This document shows, piece after piece, positions 1 to 5,562 of a stretch of 5,634 nucleotides of DNA. Below the pieces are notes generated by a model, which worked only from the letters and a program-made list of their open reading frames with translations, was not told the origin of the DNA and did not search any database. The stretch spans positions 1 through 5,634 of the forward strand of contig JAEYGD010000534.1 of the NCBI GenBank assembly GCA_023402505.1, in the 5' to 3' direction. The DNA comes from Actinomycetes bacterium. GTDB lineage: Bacteria; Actinomycetota; Actinomycetes; Mycobacteriales; Micromonosporaceae. Position numbers and translations under genes: made by a program. Every line of letters begins with the position of its first letter. The stretch's first letter is position 1.

Positions 1-330
1 CGGGACGACTGCGCCAACGCCGAGGACCTGCGGGCGCAGAGTGAGCGGGTCGTCGAGGTGAGCTGGAAGCTGACCAGCGCGTCGACGTTCCTGGTCGCGA
101 TCCAGGTCGAGGCGCTCGACCGGCACAAGCTGCTGGCCGACGTCACCCGGGTGCTCTCCGACGAGCGGGTCAACATCCTGTCGGCAACGGTCACCACCAC
201 CCGGGACCGGGTGGCGGTGAGCCGGTTCAGCTTCGAGATGGCCGACCCGAAGCACCTGGGTCACCTGCTGGCCGCGGTGCGCAAGGTCGACGGGGTCTTC
301 GACGCCTACCGGGTGACCTCCGGCGCCTGA
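1..330 (+). CDS. relA: RelA/SpoT bifunctional (p)ppGpp synthetase/hydrolase, C-terminal ACT domain (5' truncated by window)
   Basis: Only the last 109 residues are present; the frame is open from base 1 to a TGA at 328-330. The piece starts with RDDCANAEDL, the conserved block just before the ACT domain of long RelA/SpoT proteins, and continues with an ACT domain at about residues 30-105 (ALDRHKLLADVTRVLSDERVNI and the RFSFEM strand are recognisable). In this family the N-terminal hydrolase and synthetase domains (outside the window) make and degrade the stringent-response alarmone (p)ppGpp. The TGS/ACT region is regulatory, contacting the ribosome and possibly sensing amino acids. An internal GTG at 58 is not a true start, because the RDDCAN block upstream belongs to the same protein. 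The gene converges on the cyclophilin pair, with a hairpin between them. Identification is firm; nothing can be said about the catalytic domains. Confidence 0.93.
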   Translation, partial: RDDCANAEDLRAQSERVVEVSWKLTSASTFLVAIQVEALDRHKLLADVTRVLSDERVNILSATVTTTRDRVAVSRFSFEMADPKHLGHLLAAVRKVDGVFDAYRVTSGA

Positions 331-362
331 CCGTCGCCGGGCTTCCGGGCGTGGCTACGGCG

Positions 363-389
363 GCGCCCCCGGCCAGGGGCCGGGGGCGC
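363..389. terminator. Bidirectional hairpin terminator between relA and the cyclophilin operon
   Basis: A perfect 12-bp inverted repeat (GCGCCCCCGGCC at 363-374, its complement at 378-389) flanks the 3-nt spacer AGG. It lies 33 bp after the relA stop and 22 bp after the stop of the converging cyclophilin gene, so the hairpin would form at the 3' end of both transcripts. There is no T-tract on either side, as is common for hairpin terminators in high-GC actinomycetes. A weaker hairpin (7 of 8 pairs, arms 331-338 and 353-360) lies between it and the relA stop. The terminator role is inferred from position and symmetry. Confidence 0.75.
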
Positions 390-410
390 TGACGCGGAGA
401 CCGTGTGGGG

Positions 411-1244
411 TCAGCCCTGGGCGGCGCTCATGGTCAGGTCGGTGATGACGATCTCCTTCTTGGGGTGACCGCCACCGGCCTGCTGGGCGAAGGCCTTGTC
501 GTCGCCCGCCGTGGCCACCTGCTTGACGACGTCCATGCCGCTGGTGATGGTGCCCAGCACGGTGTAGTTCGGGTCCAGCGGGGAGTCGCCGTAGACGATG
601 AAGAACTGGCTGCCCGTGCTGCCCGGCTGGCCCGAGTTGGCCATGGCGATGACCCCCTCCGGGTACGGGGGCCGCTTGTCCGTCGGCAGGTTCTCCTCCA
701 CGAGCCGGTAGCTCGGCCCGCCGGTGCCGTCGGTCTCCCGCCAGCCCGCGCCGGTGGCGCTGGGGTCGCCGCACTGGAGCACCTTGATGCCCTCGGTGAC
801 GAGCCGGTGGCACTTGGTGTTGTCGAAGAAGTTCTTCTCGGCGAGGTGGGTGAAGCTCGCCGCGGTGCACGGCGTCCGGGACCGGTCGACCTTGGCGGTG
901 ATCTGCCCCAGGTTCGTGTCGATGGTGAGCGTCTGGACGCCCGAGTTCGGCTGCTGGTTGGCGGGCAGGCCGACGTCCTTGATCTGCGGAGGCCGCTGGT
1001 CCTCGGGGATGGGGGTGAACGCGCACTGGGCGGCGCCGGAGGGCGCCGCGGTGTCGGTCGACGAGTCGTCGTCGCCGAGCGCGGACACCAGCCAGACCGT
1101 GCCGGCGACCACCAGCAGGAGGGCCGCGCCGGCCCCCACGATCGCCGTGGTCTGCCGCCGTCGGCGGGCCTGGGCCGCCCGCTCGGCCATCTCCTTCTCG
1201 AGCCGCGCGCGGGCCGCCGCGCGCCGCTCTCTGGTGGACGTCAC
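411..1244 (-). CDS. ppiB: Membrane-anchored cyclophilin-type peptidyl-prolyl cis-trans isomerase (PpiB-like, copy 1)
   Basis: A 277-residue protein, read leftward from GTG (1242-1244) to TGA (411-413). A perfect AGGAGG 8 nt upstream fixes the start. The basic, helical cytoplasmic N-terminus ends in RRRR (27-30); one membrane segment follows (about 33-56), then an acidic Ser/Thr/Ala linker and a cyclophilin domain (about 104-272), so the domain should face outside the membrane. Against human cyclophilin A it keeps the catalytic Arg55 equivalent (R147 in CHRLV), the MAN triplet (201-203) and GSQFFI (211-216). It has Pro222 for Trp121, Tyr227 for His126 and no clear Phe60, so cyclosporin sensitivity is doubtful. 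Four cysteines (C74, C126, C145, C158) all recur in the upstream paralogue. It is second in a two-gene operon, 47 bp after its paralogue. The expected role is proline isomerisation during folding of exported proteins. Position beside relA matches M. tuberculosis ppiB. Confidence 0.9.
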   Translation of the reverse strand: MTSTRERRAAARARLEKEMAERAAQARRRRQTTAIVGAGAALLLVVAGTVWLVSALGDDDSSTDTAAPSGAAQCAFTPIPEDQRPPQIKDVGLPANQQPNSGVQTLTIDTNLGQITAKVDRSRTPCTAASFTHLAEKNFFDNTKCHRLVTEGIKVLQCGDPSATGAGWRETDGTGGPSYRLVEENLPTDKRPPYPEGVIAMANSGQPGSTGSQFFIVYGDSPLDPNYTVLGTITSGMDVVKQVATAGDDKAFAQQAGGGHPKKEIVITDLTMSAAQG

Positions 1245-1252
1245 GCCTGGAT

Positions 1253-1258
1253 CCTCCT
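1253..1258 (-). promoter_or_regulatory. Consensus ribosome binding site of the downstream cyclophilin
   Basis: The minus strand reads AGGAGG, a full anti-Shine-Dalgarno match, 8 nt before the GTG at 1244. This site decides the start: the reading frame stays open far upstream, through the paralogous gene and up to 2258, but that extension is a GC-rich shadow. Confidence 0.85.
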
Positions 1259-1291
1259 GCGCTGTGTCGGGGTTCGGTGGGTCGGCCACGG

Positions 1292-2179
1292 TCAGCCGGC
1301 GCTGGGGCTGGCCGTCGGGGCCGCCGACGCGGTCGGCGTGGCCGCCGGGCTCGCCGCCGCCTCGGTGACCGTCAGGCTCTGGATGACCACGTCGTCGTCC
1401 TTGGGCTTGACCTTGGCCCCGTTGCCATTGTCCACGGTCGGCAGCCCGCCGATCTTCTCGACCGTCTCCAGCCCGGAGGTGACCCGCCCGACGACCGAGT
1501 AGGACGGGTCGGCCGTCGTGAAGTCCTTGAAGAAGACCAGGAACTGGCTGCCGTTCGCGCCGGGTGTGCTGCCGACCATCGCGACCGTGCCCTTCGGGTA
1601 GGTCGCCGGTTGGCCGGGGGCCGGGCTCGCCGACGGCGAGGGTGACGCGCCGTCGGGGACGTTCTCGTCGAAGAAGGAGTACGTCGGGCCGCCCAGGCCG
1701 GTGCCGCTCGGGTCGCCGCAGCGCACCGCACCCTCGGCGGTGATCTCGTGGCACTTCGTGTTGTCGTAGAAGGAGCGGCTCGACAGGTGGGCGATGCTGG
1801 CGACGGCACAGGGGGCGGCGGCGACGTCCAGCTCGGCGGTGACCGGGGCGCCCTGGTTCGTGACGATCGTCATCGTGCGGACGCCCTCGGTCGGCAGGCC
1901 GGTGGTGGCGGGGGTGCCGGCATCCTTGAGGTTGTTGTTGGCGCCGGCGTCCTGCGGAGTCCAGAGGCAGATCTCGTCGGCGGCGCTGTTCTCCGCCGGG
2001 TCGCGGTCGAAGGCGCCGAGGGCCCAGGCGGAGCCGGCCACGATCAGGAGGAGGACGACGGCCACGCCGACACCGGCCTGGATCTGGCGACGGCGGCGCA
2101 GCCGGGCGGCCCGGCGGACCATCTGCCGGTCGAGTTTTGCCCGCGCCAGTTTGCGCTGCCGGTCCCTGCTGGAAGCCAC
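1292..2179 (-). CDS. Membrane-anchored cyclophilin-like protein (copy 2), catalytic arginine replaced by glutamate
   Basis: A 295-residue protein starting at GTG (2177-2179) with GGGGAG 5 nt upstream. The plan matches its neighbour: a basic N-terminus ending RLRRRRQ (27-32), a membrane segment (about 34-57), a short acidic linker, and a cyclophilin-like domain (about 102-272). Blocks shared with the other copy include NTKCH, CGDPSGTG, YPKG, GSQF and VTSGLETV, plus the four cysteines (C71, C124, C143, C154). The active site is degraded: the Arg55 position of cyclophilin A is E145 (CHEIT), Ala101-Asn102 is Val202-Gly203, and Phe113 is Leu214. A Ser/Pro/Ala insertion (about 179-192) enlarges a loop, and the C-terminus is a Thr/Ala/Ser/Pro tail (about 275-295). 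It is the first gene of the operon. It may be a weakly active or non-catalytic binding protein or chaperone outside the membrane. The family assignment is firm; the loss of activity is inferred. Confidence 0.85.
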   Translation of the reverse strand: MASSRDRQRKLARAKLDRQMVRRAARLRRRRQIQAGVGVAVVLLLIVAGSAWALGAFDRDPAENSAADEICLWTPQDAGANNNLKDAGTPATTGLPTEGVRTMTIVTNQGAPVTAELDVAAAPCAVASIAHLSSRSFYDNTKCHEITAEGAVRCGDPSGTGLGGPTYSFFDENVPDGASPSPSASPAPGQPATYPKGTVAMVGSTPGANGSQFLVFFKDFTTADPSYSVVGRVTSGLETVEKIGGLPTVDNGNGAKVKPKDDDVVIQSLTVTEAAASPAATPTASAAPTASPSAG

Positions 2180-2215
2180 CCGTGCTCCCCTTTCCTCTAC
2201 CCTGGTTCCGTGGCG

Positions 2216-2233
2216 GACGGGCGGCTGCCCGTC
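2216..2233 (-). repeat. 7-bp stem-loop in the presumed leader of the cyclophilin operon
   Basis: GACGGGC (2216-2222) and GCCCGTC (2227-2233) are exact complements around a 4-nt loop. The hairpin ends 36 bp before the GTG of the first cyclophilin gene and would be in its 5' UTR if the transcript starts upstream, for example near 2263. It could affect mRNA stability or translation. In such GC-rich DNA a 7-bp stem can arise by chance. Confidence 0.35.
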
Positions 2234-2379
2234 TGGGTGGGCGCGTGCGCCACGCCACACGCCCGCCAGAGTGTACGGCCAGCGGCTGGGAATGTGGTGT
2301 ACGAGGTCGGCCCCACGCCTATCGGGGATCGTCACTGTCGGCCCCGGCGGCCGGATGCGCGGCCCGGGAGGCCACCCGG

Positions 2380-2408
2380 CGGAAACCGGATGTGCCGGCG
2401 GCTAGGCT
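2380..2408 (+). promoter_or_regulatory. Candidate promoter of the MBL hydrolase-hisS unit
   Basis: TAGGCT at 2403-2408 fits the TANNNT -10 of the actinobacterial housekeeping sigma factor. The hexamer 17 nt upstream (CGGAAA, 2380-2385) is a poor match to TTGACA, which is common in this group. Transcription would start near 2415, giving a leader of about 35 nt ahead of the GTG at 2449. Confidence 0.4.
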
Positions 2409-2433
2409 CGGGGACGGGACCCGACACCTCGAC

Positions 2434-2443
2434 GGAAGGGGAG
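2434..2443 (+). promoter_or_regulatory. Ribosome binding site deciding the MBL hydrolase start
   Basis: The purine run GGAAGGGGAG ends 5 nt before the GTG at 2449. A second in-frame GTG at 2455 would be 11 nt away. The first is preferred because the resulting N-terminus (MLVAGFPA) lines up with the MLITGFPA start I remember for the M. tuberculosis homologue Rv2581c. Confidence 0.65.
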
Positions 2444-2448
2444 CGGAC

Positions 2449-3168
2449 GTGCTCGTGGCCGGCTTTCCCGCGGACGCCTTCGGCACCAACTGCTACGTGG
2501 TCGCCACCGCGCCGGGGGAGCAGTGCGTGGTGGTCGACCCCGGCATCGGGGTGCTCGACCGGCTCGACGCCCTGCTGGCCGAGCACCGGCTGCACCCGGC
2601 CGCCGTCCTGCTGACCCACGGGCACCTCGACCACACCTTCTCCGTGGCGCCGGTCTGCGGCGCGAAGGGCATCACCGCGTACGTGCACCCGGGAGACCGG
2701 GAGATGCTCGCCGACCCCGCCAAGGGGCTGTCGGCCGATCTCGCCGCGCTGTTCGGCGGGCGCCTGCCGTACACGGAGCCGGAGGACGTCGCCGAGCTGA
2801 CCGACGGCGCCACACTGAGCCTCGCCGGGTTGGAGATCACCGTCGACCATGCGCCCGGCCATACCGGCGGGTCGGTGCTCTTCCGGCTGCCCGGCGCGGG
2901 CTCCCGCTGGGAGGCGGACGAGATCTGCCTCTCCGGCGACGTGCTCTTCGCCGGCTCGATCGGCCGCACCGACCTGCCGGGCGGCAGCCTCCCGGCGATG
3001 CTCGACAGCCTGCGGAGCAAGGTCCTCCCGCTGGCCGACGACACCGTCGTGCTGCCCGGCCACGGCCCCGCGACGACCATCGGCCGTGAGCGCGCCAGCA
3101 ATCCGTACCTCGTCGAGGTGGCGGAGGACGACGGCGCGCGACCGGCGGCACCCGCCCGCGGCCTCTAG
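2449..3168 (+). CDS. Metallo-beta-lactamase-fold hydrolase, glyoxalase II-like (Rv2581c family)
   Basis: A 239-residue soluble protein running from GTG to TAG (3166-3168). All metal ligands of a binuclear glyoxalase II-type site are visible: the THGHLDH motif (H57, H59, D61, H62), H138 in HAPGHT, the bridging D164 in SGDVLF, and H205 in LPGHGP. The GRTDLPGGS block (172-180) is also typical. The family hydrolyses thioesters such as S-lactoylglutathione. Actinomycetes use mycothiol rather than glutathione, so a mycothiol or other thioester substrate is plausible but not shown by the sequence. There is no signal peptide or membrane segment, so it should be cytoplasmic. The gene is divergent from the cyclophilins and lies 55 bp upstream of hisS, probably in the same transcript. 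Fold and metal chemistry are secure; the substrate is unknown. Confidence 0.9.
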   Translation: MLVAGFPADAFGTNCYVVATAPGEQCVVVDPGIGVLDRLDALLAEHRLHPAAVLLTHGHLDHTFSVAPVCGAKGITAYVHPGDREMLADPAKGLSADLAALFGGRLPYTEPEDVAELTDGATLSLAGLEITVDHAPGHTGGSVLFRLPGAGSRWEADEICLSGDVLFAGSIGRTDLPGGSLPAMLDSLRSKVLPLADDTVVLPGHGPATTIGRERASNPYLVEVAEDDGARPAAPARGL

Positions 3169-3204
3169 CCGCGGCACCGAGTCTTCCCCGCGCCGCGGCG
3201 CGGG
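3156..3204 (+). repeat. Two consecutive GC hairpins at the MBL hydrolase-hisS junction
   Basis: The first hairpin has 7-bp arms CCGCGGC (3156-3162) and GCCGCGG (3168-3174) around a 5-nt loop containing most of the hydrolase stop codon. The second is an exact 18-bp palindrome (3187-3204), able to form a 7-bp stem with a 4-nt loop, ending 11 bp before the GGAG of hisS. No U-tract follows. They could form a partial terminator, an attenuating structure or a processing site separating hydrolase from hisS expression. Confidence 0.5.
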
Positions 3205-3223
3205 TTGAGGTGAACGGAGCATC

Positions 3224-4552
3224 ATGAGCAAGCCCACGCCCATCTCCGGCTTCCCGGAGTGGACGCCCGCACAGCGGATGATCGAGCAGTACGTCCTGGA
3301 CCGGATCCGGAGCACCTTCGAGCTGTACGGGTTCGCGCCGCTGGAGACGCGCGCGGTCGAGCCCCTCGACCAGTTGCTGCGCAAGGGGGAGACCTCCAAG
3401 GAGGTCTACCTGATCCGGCGCCTGCAGGCCGACAGCGACGGCCCGGCCGGTGACGACGCCCTCGGCCTGCACTTCGACCTGACCGTGCCGTTCGCCCGCT
3501 ACGTGCTGGAGAACGCCGGCCGGCTGCAGTTCCCGTTCCGCCGCTACCAGATCCAGAAGGTGTGGCGGGGCGAGCGGCCGCAGGAGGGCCGCTACCGGGA
3601 GTTCCTGCAGGCCGACATCGACATCGTCGACCGGGACACCCTGGCCCCGCACCACGAGGCGGAGATGCCGCTGGTCGTCGGGGACGCGTTGCGTTCGCTG
3701 CCGATCCCGCCGGTGCGGATCCAGGTCAACAACCGCAAGATCTGCGAGGGCTTCTACCGGGGGGTCGGGGTCGGCGACCCGGAGGCGGCGCTGCGTGCCG
3801 TCGACCGGCTCGACCGGGTCGGCCCGGCGAAGGTCGCCGAGCTGCTGGCCGAGACGGCCGGCGCCAGCGAGGCGCAGGCCAAGGCCGTGCTGGCGCTCGC
3901 CGAGATCTCCGCGCCGGACGCCTCGTTCGCCGACGCGGTGGCGGCGCTCGGCGTGAGCCACCCGCTGCTCGACGAGGGCATCGAGGAGCTGGTCCGGGTC
4001 GTGGAGACCGCCGCCGAGCACGCGCCCGGTCTGTGCGTGGCGGACCTGCGGATCGCCCGGGGTCTGGACTACTACACCGGCACGGTCTACGAGACGCAGA
4101 TGATCGGGTACGAGCGGTTCGGCTCGATCTGCTCCGGTGGCCGGTACGACAACCTGGCCAGCGCGGGCGCGGTCTCGTACCCGGGGGTGGGCATCTCGAT
4201 CGGCGTGACCCGGCTGCTGGGTCTGCTCTTCGGCGCCGGGGCGCTGTCCGTGTCCCGGGAGGTGCCGACCTGCGTGCTGGTGGCGGTGGTCAACGAGGAG
4301 CAGCGGGCGGCGAGCAACCGGGTCGCCGAGGCGCTGCGGGCGCGGGGCGTTCCCACCGAGGTGTCACCGAGCGCGGCGAAGTTCGGCAAGCAGATCCGGT
4401 ACGCCGAGCGGCGCGGCATCCCGTACGTGTGGTTCCCGGGGGCCGAGGGCGCTCCGGACGAGGTCAAGGACATCCGCTCGGGTGAGCAGGTGCGCGCCGA
4501 ATCCGGTGTGTGGACGCCGCCGGTCGTCGACCTGAAGCCCCTCGTCAGCTGA
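3224..4552 (+). CDS. hisS: Histidyl-tRNA synthetase (class II), eukaryote-like sequence type
   Basis: A 442-residue cytoplasmic enzyme that ligates histidine to tRNA-His with ATP. It starts at ATG 3224, with GGAG at 3216-3219 and an additional GAGGTGA at 3207-3213. Visible parts are DLTVPFARY (85-93, substrate pocket), class II motif 2 (FRRYQIQKVWRGERPQEGRYREF, 105-127), the HisRS signature RGLDYYTGTVYE (279-290, including the histidine-specific arginine R279), SGGRYDNL (304-311), motif 3 (GVGISIGVTRLLGLL, 321-335) and an anticodon-binding domain (about 349-442). Oddly, ordinary bacterial HisRS has LRPEGTA where this one has DLTVPFARY, and the following stretch (VNNRKICEGF, AVDRLDRVG) resembles eukaryotic HisRS. 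Even so, the locus is where actinobacterial hisS normally sits. HisZ, the regulatory paralogue, is unlikely because the HisA signature and anticodon domain are intact. Confidence 0.95.
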   Translation: MSKPTPISGFPEWTPAQRMIEQYVLDRIRSTFELYGFAPLETRAVEPLDQLLRKGETSKEVYLIRRLQADSDGPAGDDALGLHFDLTVPFARYVLENAGRLQFPFRRYQIQKVWRGERPQEGRYREFLQADIDIVDRDTLAPHHEAEMPLVVGDALRSLPIPPVRIQVNNRKICEGFYRGVGVGDPEAALRAVDRLDRVGPAKVAELLAETAGASEAQAKAVLALAEISAPDASFADAVAALGVSHPLLDEGIEELVRVVETAAEHAPGLCVADLRIARGLDYYTGTVYETQMIGYERFGSICSGGRYDNLASAGAVSYPGVGISIGVTRLLGLLFGAGALSVSREVPTCVLVAVVNEEQRAASNRVAEALRARGVPTEVSPSAAKFGKQIRYAERRGIPYVWFPGAEGAPDEVKDIRSGEQVRAESGVWTPPVVDLKPLVS

Positions 4553-4592
4553 GGCGTCTCTGGGACACCGCTGGCGCTGACGGACGATCGGA

Positions 4593-4623
4593 CCTACGGT
4601 GGCGTAAGTTACGCCACCGTAGG
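4593..4623 (+). promoter_or_regulatory. 31-bp near-perfect palindrome overlapping the desaturase RBS: probable operator
   Basis: CCTACGGTGGCGTAA (4593-4607) and its exact complement TTACGCCACCGTAGG (4609-4623) flank one central G. Each arm also contains its own small dyad TACG-N4-CGTA (4595-4606 and 4610-4621), with centres 15 bp apart, so the site could seat two repressor dimers. The right arm runs into the desaturase ribosome binding site and ends 9 bp before the GTG. A bound protein could block transcription. If present in the mRNA, the hairpin would cover the first bases of the Shine-Dalgarno sequence. TetR-family regulators that sense acyl-CoA commonly use such palindromes at desaturase genes, so a TetR-type regulator is my inference. 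TANNNT hexamers lie inside the palindrome, but I find no convincing -35. Confidence 0.75.
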
Positions 4624-4626
4624 GAG
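4621..4626 (+). promoter_or_regulatory. Ribosome binding site deciding the desaturase start
   Basis: AGGGAG lies 6 nt before the GTG at 4633 and supports that start over any in-frame extension back into hisS. Its first three bases belong to the right arm of the palindrome. Confidence 0.7.
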
Positions 4627-4632
4627 ATCGTC

Positions 4633-5562
4633 GTGACCGTCCTCAGCCAGACCGCACTGCTGCACGAACTCGAAGTGGTGGTCGAGAAGAACCTCGACCG
4701 GCACCTGTCGATGGCGAAGGAGTGGTTCCCGCACGAGTACGTGCCGTGGAGCGACGGGCGGACCTTCGACGGCCCACTGGGTGGGGAGGCGTGGTCCCCG
4801 GAGGACTCGACCATCCCCGAGGTGGCCCGCACCGCGCTGATCGTCAACCTGCTCACCGAGGACAACCTGCCGTCGTACCACCACCAGATCGCGACGCTGT
4901 TCGGGCGGGACGGCGCGTGGGGGACCTGGGTGCACCGGTGGACCGCCGAGGAGGGGCGGCACGGCATCGCCATCCGGGACTACCTGACGGTGACCCGCGC
5001 GGTGGACCCGGTGGCCCTGGAGCGGGCCCGGATGGTGCACATGGCCGCCGGCTTCAGCAACGCGCACGACGAGGAGATGCTGCACTCGCTCGCGTACGTG
5101 TCGTTCCAGGAGTTGGCCACCCGGATCGCGCATCGCAACACCGGCAAGGCCACCGGTGACCCGGTCTGCGAGGCGTTGCTCGCCCGGATCGCCGCCGACG
5201 AGAACCTGCACATGATCTTCTACCGCAACCTGCTCGGCGCGGCGTTCGAGCTGGCGCCCGGCCAGACCATGCGGGCGGTGGCCGACGTGCTTGCCGACTT
5301 CCAGATGCCGGGCAGCGGCATCGAGGGCTTCACCCGCAAGTCGGTGGCGATCGCCCTCGCCGGCATCTACGACCTGCGCCAGCACCGGGACGAGGTGGTG
5401 GTGCCGGTGCTGCGCCAGTGGGACGTGATGAACGTGACCGGCCTGGACGCCGACGGCGAGGCGGCCCGTGAGCAGATCGCCGCGCACCTGGACGACCTGG
5501 AGCGCGCCGCCTCCCGCTTCGAGGAGAAGCGCGAAGCCCGCCGCGCCCGCCAATCCCGCTAA
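4633..5562 (+). CDS. Soluble di-iron acyl-ACP desaturase (stearoyl-ACP desaturase family)
   Basis: A 309-residue protein from GTG to TAA (5560-5562). By comparison with the plant stearoyl-ACP delta-9 desaturase, all six di-iron ligands are present: E76 (TEDNLP), E107 and H110 (WTAEEGRHG), E160 (SFQE), E190 and H193 (ADENLH). There is no membrane segment, consistent with the soluble four-helix-bundle class rather than the integral membrane desaturases. The family uses O2 and electrons from a ferredoxin-type donor to put a double bond into an ACP-bound acyl chain. Double-bond position and chain length cannot be read here, and no reductase lies in the window. The C-terminus (about 285-309) is a charged helix rich in Glu and Arg. 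The gene follows hisS by 80 bp, and the palindrome suggests its own control, possibly by membrane lipid state. Confidence 0.93.
   Translation: MTVLSQTALLHELEVVVEKNLDRHLSMAKEWFPHEYVPWSDGRTFDGPLGGEAWSPEDSTIPEVARTALIVNLLTEDNLPSYHHQIATLFGRDGAWGTWVHRWTAEEGRHGIAIRDYLTVTRAVDPVALERARMVHMAAGFSNAHDEEMLHSLAYVSFQELATRIAHRNTGKATGDPVCEALLARIAADENLHMIFYRNLLGAAFELAPGQTMRAVADVLADFQMPGSGIEGFTRKSVAIALAGIYDLRQHRDEVVVPVLRQWDVMNVTGLDADGEAAREQIAAHLDDLERAASRFEEKREARRARQSR

Larger units (their letters stand above)
2180..2448. other. Divergent intergenic region between the cyclophilin operon and the MBL hydrolase
   Basis: These 269 bp carry no credible gene. The region must hold the promoters of both divergent units. 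On the plus strand, TAGGCT (2403-2408) is a good actinobacterial -10. On the minus strand, TACACT (2275-2270) fits TANNNT but its -35 region (ACCACA at 17 nt) is poor, so the cyclophilin promoter remains unassigned. A 7-bp hairpin lies in the presumed cyclophilin leader (2216-2233), and a CCGGCGG repeat set lies near the hydrolase promoter (2344-2401). Confidence 0.6.

Noticed and set aside
411..2258. A single 615-residue minus-strand reading frame covering both cyclophilins, suggesting a fusion.
   Set aside because: Only its last 277 residues are cyclophilin. The upstream part is an Arg/Gly/Pro-rich shadow of the other gene in a different frame, and a perfect AGGAGG precedes the GTG at 1244.
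2381..2386. GGAAAC as an ECF-sigma -35 box upstream of the hydrolase.
   Set aside because: No matching ECF -10 follows at 16-17 nt; the sequence there is the ordinary-looking TAGGCT.
2137..2448. N-terminal extension of the MBL hydrolase to an upstream ATG.
   Set aside because: It would overlap the cyclophilin start, cross the divergent promoter region and add residues without family similarity. The GTG at 2449 has its own ribosome binding site.
2332..4021. Long minus-strand open frames antisense to the hydrolase and hisS.
   Set aside because: Their translations are low-complexity Arg/Gly/Ala/Val-rich with no recognisable motifs, while the plus-strand genes carry complete catalytic signatures.
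4543..4582. Inverted repeat CGTCAGC / GCTGACG around the hisS stop as a terminator.
   Set aside because: The stem is 7 bp with a 26-nt loop and no U-tract, too weak to call.
4510..4632. N-terminal extension of the desaturase back into hisS.
   Set aside because: It would translate through the hisS end and the palindrome. The GTG at 4633 has AGGGAG at a good distance and gives a family-like N-terminus.
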